Source of the DNA: Micrococcus sp. 2A
Lineage (GTDB): Bacteria; Actinomycetota; Actinomycetes; Actinomycetales; Micrococcaceae
Direction of reading: 5' to 3'
NCBI RefSeq assembly: GCF_039519235.1
Contig: NZ_CP154351.1
Span: forward strand, 310,001 to 374,000
Length of the DNA stretch: 64,000 nt
The position numbers were made by a program, and so were the translations under genes. How positions within the stretch are numbered: the stretch's first letter is position 1; the number at the start of each line of letters is the position of its first letter. The notes beneath the pieces are model-generated. The model had not been told where the DNA came from. It did not search any database and saw only the letters and a list, made by a program, of their open reading frames with translations. Shown here piece after piece: positions 48,714-56,663 of this stretch.

Positions 48714-49232
48714 TCAGTCGACGCGCTGCGTGACCTTCGCCCGCTCGCCGGGTGTGCCGCCCCTGCGGGCCAGGAACATCAGGACGCCGGCGGCAGCGAG
48801 CGCGAGGCCGGCCAGGCCCATGAGCACCAGGCCGATGCCGGGGCTGGCGCCGTGGCCGGCCACCCTCCCGATGTTCGCGAAGCCGTCCACCATCAGGAAC
48901 AGGCCGGTGAGGACAGCCAGGACGCCGGCGGCGATGCGCGCCCACGCCGCTGAGACCAGGAAGGCCGCCACGCACAGGGCGATGGTGAGCAGCAGCAGGG
49001 CCAGGATGATCCCGGCCTCGTCCGCGCTCGCCTCCAGGAAGCTCTGGCTGATCCGGCCGCCGAAGAGGCTCACGCTCGCGGCCGGCAGGAAGAGGGCGAG
49101 CAGGGACACGAGGGCGGAGGCGACCGCTGCGAGCGGCGCCCACGGGTAGCGCAGGTGAGGGGCACGGCGGTCCAGGGATGAGGCGTTCGCCGGCGGGGTG
49201 GGGCCCGCGGCGGGATCGGTGGTGGGGGACAA
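48714..49232 (-). CDS. small four-helix membrane protein, unknown function
   Basis: A 172-residue protein with a short hydrophilic N-terminus and four hydrophobic segments (about 33-55, 75-95, 100-120, 133-160). I see no family signature. The TTG start is chosen because GGAGG lies six bases upstream; an ATG at 49334 would extend into the tRNA terminator region. Not obviously linked to neighbours. Confidence 0.6.
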   Translation of the reverse strand: MSPTTDPAAGPTPPANASSLDRRAPHLRYPWAPLAAVASALVSLLALFLPAASVSLFGGRISQSFLEASADEAGIILALLLLTIALCVAAFLVSAAWARIAAGVLAVLTGLFLMVDGFANIGRVAGHGASPGIGLVLMGLAGLALAAAGVLMFLARRGGTPGERAKVTQRVD

Positions 49233-49337
49233 GGGGGGCCTCCAGGGCGGTGAGGGAGCGGCGGTGACGCCGCGCACTCTAGTGGAGGGCGGGGAACGGC
49301 CCGTGAACAGTCTGTGCGCCCGATGTGGGTGCATGAC

Positions 49338-49381
49338 GAAGGCCCCGGTCAGCGCAGGATCACGCGGGACTCGGGGCCTTC
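49338..49381 (-). terminator. terminator after tRNA-Ser
   Basis: Arms GAAGGCCCCG (49338-49347) and CGGGGCCTTC (49372-49381) with a 24-base loop, six bases after the encoded CCA of the tRNA gene. Confidence 0.7.
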
Positions 49382-49386
49382 ACATC

Positions 49387-49477
49387 TGGCGGTGACGGTG
49401 GGATTTGAACCCACGGTACGGGGTTACCGTACACAGCATTTCGAGTGCTGCACCTTCGGCCGCTCGGACACGTCACC
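49387..49477 (-). tRNA. tRNA-Ser (anticodon CGA)
   Basis: Reading the minus strand, the acceptor pairs GGTGACG with CGTCACC, the anticodon loop is CTCGAAA (anticodon CGA), and the long variable arm (GTACGGTAACCCCGTAC) marks a class II serine tRNA. The T-loop reads GGGTTCAAATCCC. The discriminator is G and CCA is encoded (49387-49389). A promoter candidate TTGGGC-N18-TAGAGT lies just upstream (49488-49517, minus). Confidence 0.97.
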
Positions 49478-49575
49478 AGACTGGGACACTCTACCCGAGC
49501 GGCCGCGACGCGCCCAAACCGGCCGCGGGCCGTCGTCGTCGTCGGCCCCGGAGCCGGCCGTGCCCGGCCATCCGC

Positions 49576-50091
49576 TCATTCCCGGTGCGCGGCGAAGAAC
49601 CCGCGCAGCAGGGCGGCGGACTCCGCGGCGCGGACGCCGCCGCGCACCTGCACCGTGTGGTTGAAGCGCGGGTCCCGCACCACGTCCAGCACGGAGCCGC
49701 ACGCGCCCGCCTTGGGATCCCATGCCCCGAACACAACGCGCGGGACGCGGGCGAGCAGCAAGGCCCCCGCGCACATGGGGCAGGGCTCGAGGGTGACCAC
49801 GAGGGTGGAGTCGGTGAGGCGCCATCCGTCGCCGCCGCCCGAGGCCGCCAGGGCCTCGGCCGCGCGGCGCAGCGCCAGGACCTCGGCGTGGGCGGTGGGG
49901 TCGTGGTGCTGCTCGCGCTCGTTGCCCCCCGCCGCGAGGACGGTCCCGTCCCCGGCCACGAGGACCGCGCCGATCGGGACGTCTCCGGCCTCGCCGGCGG
50001 CGCGGGCGACCCCGAGGGCCAGGCCCATCCAGGCGTGCTCCTGCGCAGAGGTGGGCGCGGGGGCAGACACGGAGGACACGGAGGAGGGCAC
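49576..50091 (-). CDS. tadA: tRNA adenosine deaminase
   Basis: A 171-residue cytidine-deaminase-fold enzyme that converts A34 of tRNA-Arg(ACG) to inosine. The zinc and proton-shuttle motif PTAHAEVLALRRA (HAE) and PCPMCAGALLLARV (PCxxC) are intact; QEHAWMGLALGVARA and GEAGDVPIGAVLV are family features. I place the start at the GTG at 50091 because TACGCT lies six bases upstream (50098-50103), the leaderless spacing seen across this window; a longer frame from 50127 would cross upp's start. Its substrate tRNA-Arg(ACG) is encoded 2.5 kb away. Confidence 0.93.
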   Translation of the reverse strand: MPSSVSSVSAPAPTSAQEHAWMGLALGVARAAGEAGDVPIGAVLVAGDGTVLAAGGNEREQHHDPTAHAEVLALRRAAEALAASGGGDGWRLTDSTLVVTLEPCPMCAGALLLARVPRVVFGAWDPKAGACGSVLDVVRDPRFNHTVQVRGGVRAAESAALLRGFFAAHRE

Positions 50092-50097
50092 GGCTCC

Positions 50098-50119
50098 AGC
50101 GTACGGGGGACGGTAGCGT
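50098..50119. promoter_or_regulatory. back-to-back -10 boxes of tadA and upp
   Basis: TACGCT (50098-50103, minus) lies six bases before the tadA GTG, and TAGCGT (50114-50119, plus) six bases before the upp ATG. The two divergent promoters overlap, so each -35 region lies inside the other gene's 5' end. Confidence 0.65.
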
Positions 50120-50125
50120 GGGAGC

Positions 50126-50761
50126 ATGCGCGTTCACGTCGTCGACCACCCCCTCGTCGCCCACAAGCTCACCGTCCTGCGGAAGCGGGAGACCCCCTCG
50201 ATGATCTTCCGCCAGCTCACCGAGGAGCTGGTGATGCTCCTGGGCTATGAGGCGACGCGCGACGTCGCGGTGGAGCCCGTGACGATCGAGACGCCCGTGA
50301 CCACGACGACGGGCACCCGCCTGGCCCGCCCGCGTCCCCTCGTGGTGCCCATCCTGCGCGCGGGCCTCGGCATGCTTGAGGGCATGGTCAAGATGGCGCC
50401 CTCCGCGGAGGTCGGCTTCCTGGGCATGGCGCGCAACGAGGAGACCCTCGACATCGTCACGTACGCCGAGCGCCTGCCCGCCGACCTGACCGGACGCCAC
50501 GTCTTCCTCCTGGACCCGATGCTCGCCACGGGCGGGACCCTGGTCGAGGCCATCCGCTTCCTCTACGAGCGCGGTGCGGCACGGGTGACATGCCTCTGCC
50601 TGCTTGCGGCGCCGGAGGGCATCGCGCGTCTCGAGGAGTCCCTGGGCGACATGGAGGTGGACCTCTACCTCGCGGCCCTCGACGAACGGCTCAACGAGCG
50701 CTCCTACATCGTCCCGGGACTCGGCGACGCGGGAGACCGCCTCTACGGCCTGGCCGAGTGA
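50126..50761 (+). CDS. upp: uracil phosphoribosyltransferase
   Basis: A 211-residue type I PRTase making UMP from uracil and PRPP in pyrimidine salvage. The PRPP loop [17 protein letters not shown] is clear, with [15 protein letters not shown] and the C-terminal [20 protein letters not shown] uracil-binding segment. Length equals the family norm. The ATG is six bases after TAGCGT. It is followed by a terminator (50802-50829). Confidence 0.97.
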   Translation: MRVHVVDHPLVAHKLTVLRKRETPSMIFRQLTEELVMLLGYEATRDVAVEPVTIETPVTTTTGTRLARPRPLVVPILRAGLGMLEGMVKMAPSAEVGFLGMARNEETLDIVTYAERLPADLTGRHVFLLDPMLATGGTLVEAIRFLYERGAARVTCLCLLAAPEGIARLEESLGDMEVDLYLAALDERLNERSYIVPGLGDAGDRLYGLAE

Positions 50762-50801
50762 ACCGGCTGCACCGCCGGTCCCGGCGCTGCAGCCCGCTCC
50801 C

Positions 50802-50829
50802 CGAGACCCCCGCTCCGGCGGGGGTCTCG
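50802..50829 (+). terminator. terminator after upp
   Basis: Perfect 12-base arms CGAGACCCCCGC / GCGGGGGTCTCG around a TCCG loop, followed by TGCTTTC, 40 bases after the upp stop. Confidence 0.9.
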
Positions 50830-50834
50830 TGCTT

Positions 50835-51181
50835 TCGGTGACCACCATGTCGAATGTGTCGTCCACCAGATGGACGGGCGGGGGGCGACGTCGGAGGCAA
50901 CCCGACGTGGGCGATCTGAACTGGGAGCCGGCTGTGAGAAGATGCGGCATACATATGCGATGCCATCGATGGGGGCGGCGTCGGGTCGAAAATGACACGG
51001 CGGGGTTATGCAGGGCGACGAATGGTGATCTTAGACACAAATGGATCCAGGGCGTCCGATATGCGAGACGAATCACTCAGTGTTACTTGCCAGATCGCCG
51101 GGCGACGTCACATAGTCGTCATATGACGATCCCGCCCGCGTTCTCGCGAGCAGGCGGGGAACCGACTGAGGAGTGACGGTC
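50835..51181 (+). promoter_or_regulatory. AT-richer regulatory region upstream of the winged-helix gene
   Basis: A 347-base gene-free stretch noticeably richer in A and T than its surroundings. It holds a hairpin CGTCCA-CCAGA-TGGACG, a dyad GCATA-CA-TATGC (50947-50958), and a perfect 14-base palindrome TCGTCATATGACGA (51116-51129). A promoter TTGCCA (51087-51092)-N18-CATAGT (51111-51116) would place the palindrome across the start site. I find no credible ORF or known RNA in it. Confidence 0.6.
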
Positions 51182-51979
51182 ATGAGTGAGTCCGCCGGAT
51201 ACGTGCATGTCTCGGTGCGCAACGCGCAGCGCCGGACCCCGGGCCACCGGGTGCGGGGCGCGGCAGGCCGCGGCGACCTCCGCCTCGCCGGGACGCCCGC
51301 GCCGGGCCCGCTCCCCGCACAGACCGATCCGACTCCCGTGCTCGCGCCCAACGGCGTCCCCGGTCCCCAGGCGGTGGCCCGGGAGAACGAGGCCCGCGGC
51401 TTCGTGATCTACGTGGGCATGGACGAGCTCGCGGCCTCGGCCGCCGGCACCTCGCTCACCCGCCTCGCCAACGAGCTGCGCCACTACGTCGAGTCGCTCG
51501 TCCCGGGCTCCCAGTCCCACGCCGCCGTCGCCCTGGCCCCGGCCGGCGCCGAGGGCGACGACCTCGAGGTGGTCCGCCAGGTGCTGGGCGACCCCACCGT
51601 GCAGGGCGCCTTGCGCCCCGACCTGGCCCAGGCGCCCGCCCCGGTGTCCACGCGGCAGCCCGGCGTGCTGATCGACCTGTCCCGTCGCGAGGTGCAGCTG
51701 GACGGGGAGCCGCTGAACCTCACGTTCAAGGAGTTCGAGCTGCTCAACTACCTCGTGGAGAACGGGGAGCGCACGGTGGGCCGCGACGAGCTGCTCGAGG
51801 CGCTGTGGCGCACCTCGGACGAGGTCCCCAACGAGCGCACGATCGACGTCCACATCCGCCGCCTCCGCGCCAAGCTCGGCCGCCTGGCCAACACCGTGCG
51901 CACCGTGCGCGGCCAGGGCTACCGCTTCTACCGGCACCCCGAGGTCGTCGTGTGGGCCGCTCCCGAGTACTCCATCTGA
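51182..51979 (+). CDS. OmpR-type winged-helix regulator without receiver domain
   Basis: A 265-residue protein. The C-terminal domain (about 160-255) is an OmpR/PhoB winged helix: VQLDGEPLNLTFKEFELLNY, then LVENGERTVGRDELLEALWR and DVHIRRLRAKLGRL...VRGQGYRFY. There is no phosphorylatable receiver domain; instead residues 70-145 form an unassigned domain (RGFVIYVGMDELAASAAGTS, LTRLANELRHYVESLVPG). Such orphan regulators are widespread in actinobacteria but poorly understood. AGGAG precedes the ATG by nine bases. It sits 10 bases before the SixA-type phosphatase gene. Confidence 0.82.
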   Translation: MSESAGYVHVSVRNAQRRTPGHRVRGAAGRGDLRLAGTPAPGPLPAQTDPTPVLAPNGVPGPQAVARENEARGFVIYVGMDELAASAAGTSLTRLANELRHYVESLVPGSQSHAAVALAPAGAEGDDLEVVRQVLGDPTVQGALRPDLAQAPAPVSTRQPGVLIDLSRREVQLDGEPLNLTFKEFELLNYLVENGERTVGRDELLEALWRTSDEVPNERTIDVHIRRLRAKLGRLANTVRTVRGQGYRFYRHPEVVVWAAPEYSI

Positions 51980-51989
51980 CCGCGGCGCC

Positions 51990-52514
51990 ATGGGCGGCTC
52001 CGACGCGAAGACCCTGATCGTCCTGCGGCATGCCAAGGCCGGCTGGCCCGAGGGGGCGGACGACCACGACCGCCCGCTCGCCGCGCGCGGGCACGAGCAG
52101 GCGCCCGCCGCCGGCCGCTGGCTCCGGGAGAACGGGCTCGTCCCGGACGGCATCGTCTGCTCGGACGCCTTGCGCACCCGGCAGACCTGCGTGTGGGTGT
52201 GCGAGCAGCTCGGCGAGCTCGCCCCCACCCCCTATCTGGACCGACGGCTCTACGAGGCCGACGCCGCCCGCGCGCTCTCGATCGTCAACGAGACCGAGGA
52301 GGGCGTCCGCTGCCTCCTAGTCGTGGGTCACATGCCGTGGGTGCAGAACCTCGGCATGCGCCTCATGAGCCTCGACTCGGACCAGGACGCAGCGCTGGCC
52401 ATGACGGAGCACTACCCCACGCTGGGGCTGCAGGTCTTCCGGGTCGACAAGCCGTGGGCCGAGCTCGACGGGCGCGACGCCGCCCTCACCCACTTCGTGG
52501 TGCCGGGCCGCTGA
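51990..52514 (+). CDS. SixA-type phosphohistidine phosphatase
   Basis: A 174-residue histidine phosphatase. The RHG motif is LIVLRHAKAGWPEG, followed by DRPLAARGHEQAPAAGRWL, SDALRTRQT and the second histidine in LLVVGHMPWVQNL. SixA proteins dephosphorylate phosphohistidine on signalling or phosphotransferase proteins; the partner is not known. Ten bases downstream of the winged-helix regulator on the same strand, so probably cotranscribed. Confidence 0.88.
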   Translation: MGGSDAKTLIVLRHAKAGWPEGADDHDRPLAARGHEQAPAAGRWLRENGLVPDGIVCSDALRTRQTCVWVCEQLGELAPTPYLDRRLYEADAARALSIVNETEEGVRCLLVVGHMPWVQNLGMRLMSLDSDQDAALAMTEHYPTLGLQVFRVDKPWAELDGRDAALTHFVVPGR

Positions 52515-52560
52515 CGCCGCCGGAGCGGGCCCCGACGTCGCTGGACCTCTCGGGGACGAC

Positions 52561-52594
52561 GAAGGCCCCCGCTCTCCGAGGAGCGGGGGCCTTC
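52561..52594 (+). terminator. terminator between sixA-like gene and tRNA-Arg
   Basis: Arms GAAGGCCCCCGCTC (52561-52574) and GAGCGGGGGCCTTC (52581-52594) around a short loop, serving the rightward phosphatase gene and the leftward tRNA-Arg, which converge here. Confidence 0.85.
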
Positions 52595-52598
52595 CCTG

Positions 52599-52675
<77 letters not shown>

Positions 52676-52711
52676 ATCTTCCGTTCCGCCGGAGCGGATC
52701 GAACTCGTAGA

Positions 52712-52740
52712 ACTATACACACCTTCCCCGGCACGTGCAA
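52712..52740 (-). promoter_or_regulatory. promoter of tRNA-Arg
   Basis: TTGCAC (52740-52735) and TATAGT (52717-52712) on the minus strand are separated by 17 bases, 37 bases upstream of the mature tRNA 5' end. This is the cleanest -35/-10 pair in the window. The rest of 52676-52920 holds the pckG leader with a GAGGCCGCCC hairpin. Confidence 0.8.
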
Positions 52741-52920
52741 AACGGGCCCGGTGGGCGGCCGGGCCGCCCTCGGGTGAGGCCGCCCTGGGCGGCCTCGCCG
52801 CAGGCCCCTCGGGTACCATGGCCCCAAGACCGTGCGACCACAACGGCGTGGCGCACCATGATCGGTGTGCACGTCTGTGGTGGGACGGAACGGTACAGGA
52901 CCCCTACGGGAGGACTCTCC

Positions 52921-54762
52921 ATGGCTGACAACGCCACCCCCACCTTCGCGGAGCGTGCTGTGCAGGACGCGCCCACGGACTACGCCCAGCTGCGCGACTG
53001 GGTCGCCGAGATCGCCGAGCTGACGCAGCCGGACGAGGTCCACTGGGTGGACGGTTCCGAGGAGGAGTACGACCGCCTCGCCGCCGAGCTCGTCGAGGCC
53101 GGCACCCTGACGAAGCTGAACGACGACCTCTTCCCGCACTCGTTCGCCGCGTTCTCCGACCCGGCCGACGTCGCCCGCGTGGAGGACCGCACGTTCATCT
53201 GCTCCGAGAAGGAGGAGGACGCGGGCTTCACCAACAACTGGAAGGCCCCCGCCGAGATGCACGGCATCCTCGACGACGCCTTCCGCGGCTCCATGCGCGG
53301 CCGCACCATGTACGTGATCCCGTTCGTCATGGGCCACCTCGACGCCGAGGACCCCAAGTACGGCGTGGAGATCACCGACTCCGCCTACGTCGTGATGTCC
53401 ATGCGCATCATGGCCCGCATCGGCGCCGACGTGCTGGAGAAGATGTCCCGCGAGCAGGCCTTCTACGTGCCCGCCGTGCACTCCGTGGGCGCCCCCCTCA
53501 CCCCCGGCGAGCAGGACGTGCCGTGGCCGTGCAACGCCACCAAGTGGATCGTGCACTTCCCCGAGGAGCGCTCCATCTGGTCGTACGGCTCGGGCTACGG
53601 CGGCAACGCCCTGCTGGGCAAGAAGTGCTACGCGCTGCGCATCGCCTCCGTGATGGCGCGGGACGAGGGCTGGCTGGCCGAGCACATGCTGATCCTCAAG
53701 CTCACCAACCCCGAGGGCCGTGCCTTCCACATCACGGGCGCCTTCCCCTCCGCGTGCGGCAAGACCAACCTCGCGCTGATCGACCCCACGATCGAGGGCT
53801 GGAAGGCCGAGACCCTGGGCGACGACATCACGTGGATCCGCGCCGGCCACGACGGCGAGCTGCGCGTGATCAACCCCGAGACCGGCTACTTCGGCGTGGC
53901 CCCCGGCACGGGCTGGTCCACCAACCCGAACGCCATGCGCGCGATCGCCCGCGGCAACTCCATCTTCACCAACGTCGCCCTCACGGACGACGGCGGCGTG
54001 TGGTGGGAGGGCATGACGGACGAGGTGCCCGCGCACCTGACCGACTGGCGCGGGAACGACTGGACGCCCGAGTCCGACACCCCCGCAGCCCACCCGAACT
54101 CGCGCTTCTGCACCCCGATCGAGCAGACCGACATGCTCGCGGACGAGTACCGGGACCCGGCCGGCGTGAAGCTGGACGCGATCCTCTTCGGCGGCCGCCG
54201 CAAGACCACCGTCCCCCTCGTGACGGAGGCCTTCGACTGGGAGGACGGCATCCTCAAGGGCGCCACCCTCTCCTCGGAGACCACCGCCGCCGCCGCCGGC
54301 GCTGTGGGCGTGGTGCGTCGCGACCCGATGGCCATGCTGCCGTTCCTCGGCTACGACGCCGGCGACTACCTGGCCCACTGGATCGAGGAGTCCGGCAAGG
54401 CCGACGCGGAGAAGCTGCCGCGCATCTACCTCGTGAACTGGTTCCGCCGCAACCGCGACGGCGGCTTCGCGTGGCCCGGCTTCGGTGAGAACTCCCGCGT
54501 GCTCAAGTGGGTCGCGGAGCGTCTCGAGGGCAAGGCCGACGCCGTGGAGACCCCGATCGGCTTCACCCCCACCCCCGAGTCCCTCGACCTGACCGGCCTG
54601 GATGTGTCCGACGCGGACCTCGAGGACGCCCTCAAGGTGGACCGTGAGGAGTGGGCCAAGGAGTCCGAGCTCATCGAGGAGTGGCTGGAGCGCTTCGGCG
54701 ACTCGCTGCCCGCCTCCATCCGCGAGCGCTACGAGGCCCAGAAGGCACGCTTCGCGCTCTGA
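52921..54762 (+). CDS. pckG: phosphoenolpyruvate carboxykinase (GTP)
   Basis: A 613-residue GTP-dependent PEPCK linking oxaloacetate and PEP in gluconeogenesis. The P-loop and reactive cysteine appear as [13 protein letters not shown] (C279), with [29 protein letters not shown], and FFG-like segment [14 protein letters not shown]; length matches the family. The ATG at 52921 follows GGGAGG by eight bases; longer in-frame reading from 52735 lacks support. A very strong bidirectional terminator follows. Confidence 0.96.
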   Translation: MADNATPTFAERAVQDAPTDYAQLRDWVAEIAELTQPDEVHWVDGSEEEYDRLAAELVEAGTLTKLNDDLFPHSFAAFSDPADVARVEDRTFICSEKEEDAGFTNNWKAPAEMHGILDDAFRGSMRGRTMYVIPFVMGHLDAEDPKYGVEITDSAYVVMSMRIMARIGADVLEKMSREQAFYVPAVHSVGAPLTPGEQDVPWPCNATKWIVHFPEERSIWSYGSGYGGNALLGKKCYALRIASVMARDEGWLAEHMLILKLTNPEGRAFHITGAFPSACGKTNLALIDPTIEGWKAETLGDDITWIRAGHDGELRVINPETGYFGVAPGTGWSTNPNAMRAIARGNSIFTNVALTDDGGVWWEGMTDEVPAHLTDWRGNDWTPESDTPAAHPNSRFCTPIEQTDMLADEYRDPAGVKLDAILFGGRRKTTVPLVTEAFDWEDGILKGATLSSETTAAAAGAVGVVRRDPMAMLPFLGYDAGDYLAHWIEESGKADAEKLPRIYLVNWFRRNRDGGFAWPGFGENSRVLKWVAERLEGKADAVETPIGFTPTPESLDLTGLDVSDADLEDALKVDREEWAKESELIEEWLERFGDSLPASIRERYEAQKARFAL

Positions 54763-54773
54763 GCCCCGCCACC

Positions 54774-54827
54774 GACGACGTCGGCCCCCCACCTCCGCGA
54801 AGAAGGAGGTGGGGGGCCGACGTCGTC
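54774..54827. terminator. bidirectional terminator between pckG and hmp
   Basis: A 23-base perfect stem (54774-54796 with 54805-54827) with an eight-base GCGAAGAA loop between the converging pckG and flavohemoglobin genes. Confidence 0.92.
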
Positions 54828-54843
54828 CTGCGGGCGGCTCCGC

Positions 54844-56028
54844 TCAGACGGCGAGCCAGAGGTCCGGGCCGAAGATCTCGTAGCGGATCCCGGTCGCCGG
54901 CACGCCGGCGTCGATCAGCGCGGAGCGGGTGGCCTGCATGAAGGCCAGCGGGCCGCAGAGGATGACCTCGGCGCCGGCGGGGAGCTCGATCTCGGAGGGG
55001 TCCATGCGGCCCTCGTGGACAGTGATGCCCTCGGGTGCCTGCTCCGGGGCCACGCCGAGCCACAGGTGGGCCTGGGCGTTCGGCAGCGCGGAGAGCGACT
55101 CCGTGAGCTGCCCGAGCAGGGCCACGGACTCCAGGGAGGCATCGGCGTGCAGGACGACGACCTCGCGGTCGGACCCCTGTTCGGCCAGCGAGCTCAGGAT
55201 GGAGGCGGCCGGCGTGATGCCGATGCCCGCGGTGGCGAGCATGAGGGGCGCCGAGTCGTCCTTCGGGGTGATCTCGCCGTAGGGGTTGGACAGCTCGACG
55301 ACGTCCCCGACCTCCACCGCGTTGATGAGCGTGGGGGAGACCTCGCCGGCCTCGTCCAGCTTCACGGTGATCACGCGCTCGGTGGTGGAGGCGGCGTGGT
55401 CCGAGAGCGAGTACTGCCGGGCCTGGCGCAGGCCGTCGGCCACCTTGACGCGCACCGAGACGAAGCCGCCGGCCTCGCCGGGGGTCTGCGGGGTGTCGTC
55501 GGCCGGCTCGAAGCGGAAGGTCACGGCGGCGTTGCCGGTGGGCTCCTTGGAGACGACCTTCCAGTCGAGCCACATCTTGTCGTTGGCCTGCTTGGCGTAG
55601 AGGCCCTTCTCGAGCTTGATCAGGGCGTCGGCCATGAGCCAGTACACCTCGGTCCAGGCCTCGGCGACCTCGGGGGTCACGGCGTCGCCGAGGACGTCGG
55701 CGATGGCCCAGAAGAGGTTCTCGTAGACGATCTGGTACTGGTCCTCGGTGATGCCGAGGGCGGTGTGCTTGTGCGCGATCCGCGCGAGCACGGCCTCGGG
55801 CAGGGAGTCGGGGTGCTCGAGCTGGTGCACCGCGAAGCGCACGATCGAGCCGGCCAGGGCCTGGGCCTGCTCGCCGCTGCGCTGGTTGGCGCGGGAGAAC
55901 AGCCCGTCCAGCAGCTCCGGATGGGCCTCGAACATGTGGGCGTAGAACTTCGGCGTGATCTCCGGCATGTGCTCGGCGACGACGGCGGCGGTGGCCTCGA
56001 TGACGGGGCGGGACTTCTCGGACAGCAT
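54844..56028 (-). CDS. hmp: flavohemoglobin nitric oxide dioxygenase
   Basis: A 394-residue Hmp: an N-terminal globin domain with Y29, Q54 and proximal H88 (HKHTALGI), an FAD domain with RQYSLSDH (about 220-227), and an NAD domain with GIGITPAASIL and ILCGPLAFM. It oxidises nitric oxide to nitrate. A terminal GPDLWL matches other Hmp. GGAGA precedes the ATG. It follows nsrR in the same direction, with an operator-like dyad between the two (56055-56069). Confidence 0.95.
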   Translation of the reverse strand: MLSEKSRPVIEATAAVVAEHMPEITPKFYAHMFEAHPELLDGLFSRANQRSGEQAQALAGSIVRFAVHQLEHPDSLPEAVLARIAHKHTALGITEDQYQIVYENLFWAIADVLGDAVTPEVAEAWTEVYWLMADALIKLEKGLYAKQANDKMWLDWKVVSKEPTGNAAVTFRFEPADDTPQTPGEAGGFVSVRVKVADGLRQARQYSLSDHAASTTERVITVKLDEAGEVSPTLINAVEVGDVVELSNPYGEITPKDDSAPLMLATAGIGITPAASILSSLAEQGSDREVVVLHADASLESVALLGQLTESLSALPNAQAHLWLGVAPEQAPEGITVHEGRMDPSEIELPAGAEVILCGPLAFMQATRSALIDAGVPATGIRYEIFGPDLWLAV

Positions 56029-56049
56029 GGGGGTCTCCTCGGGAGCCTT

Positions 56050-56072
56050 ATATGTGCATTGTCGATGCAAGA
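56050..56072 (-). promoter_or_regulatory. NsrR-like operator ahead of hmp
   Basis: On the minus strand AATCTTGCATCGACAATGCA contains the dyad TGCAT-N5-ATGCA (56055-56069), the ATGCA-like half-sites expected of NsrR boxes. It occupies the gap between the nsrR stop (56073) and the hmp ATG. Assigned by position and symmetry. Confidence 0.7.
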
Positions 56073-56546
56073 TTACACCGTGGCCGCGTGGGATCCCATC
56101 GCGGGCAGGCCCAGGGAGACCGGCCCCGCGGCGCCCGCTCCGCCCGGACGCACGAGGTCACGGACCGTCAGGAGGTCGAGCTCGGCCATGAAGGCCTCCC
56201 GGGCGCGAGCGAGGGCCTCCCGCAGTCGGCAGTCCGCCGCGAACGGGCACGGGACGCCCGTCTCGTGGCCGGCGCAGTCGAGGACCTCGGCGCGGGGGCT
56301 CAGGTCGCGCACGAGCTCTCCGACGCGCTGGTCCAGCCCCGCCTCCGTGATCCGGGCGCCGCCCAGCCGGCCGCGGGCCACCTGGATGGTCCCGCGGCGG
56401 CGCAGCTCGGCCACGGCCTTGATGACGTGGTTGTACGGCACGTGGATCTCGTCCGCGATCCGTTGGCTGGTCAGCTGGCGCCCCTCGGCGCGGGCGAGCA
56501 CCATGAGGACGCGCAGGCTCACGTCGGTGAACGCGTTCAACTTCAT
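56073..56546 (-). CDS. nsrR: Rrf2-family nitric-oxide-sensing repressor
   Basis: A 157-residue NsrR-type regulator. The winged helix-turn-helix is LTSQRIADEIHVPYNHVIKA with the wing RGRLGGARI. The iron-sulfur cluster ligands C91, C100 and C106 lie in DCAGHETGVPCPFAADC, and D8, the fourth ligand of the Streptomyces NsrR cluster, is conserved in NAFTDVS. Nitric oxide destroys the cluster and relieves repression. It precedes hmp on the same strand. No TANNNT box at the leaderless spacing; GAGAAT is seven bases before the ATG. Confidence 0.93.
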   Translation of the reverse strand: MKLNAFTDVSLRVLMVLARAEGRQLTSQRIADEIHVPYNHVIKAVAELRRRGTIQVARGRLGGARITEAGLDQRVGELVRDLSPRAEVLDCAGHETGVPCPFAADCRLREALARAREAFMAELDLLTVRDLVRPGGAGAAGPVSLGLPAMGSHAATV

Positions 56547-56663
56547 GGCGCCGATTCTCCCATCGGGGGGCACGCTCCTGCACAGGCGCCCCACGGGAGG
56601 CCTGCGTCCCCGGCGTCCCGGCGCCCGCCTCATCCTGTCCGCCTCCGTTGGCATACTGGCGCC

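Noticed and set aside
56052..56663. Start of recQ far upstream, in the antisense of nsrR
   Set aside because: The ATG at 56664 gives a standard RecQ N-terminus and follows CATACT at the usual spacing.
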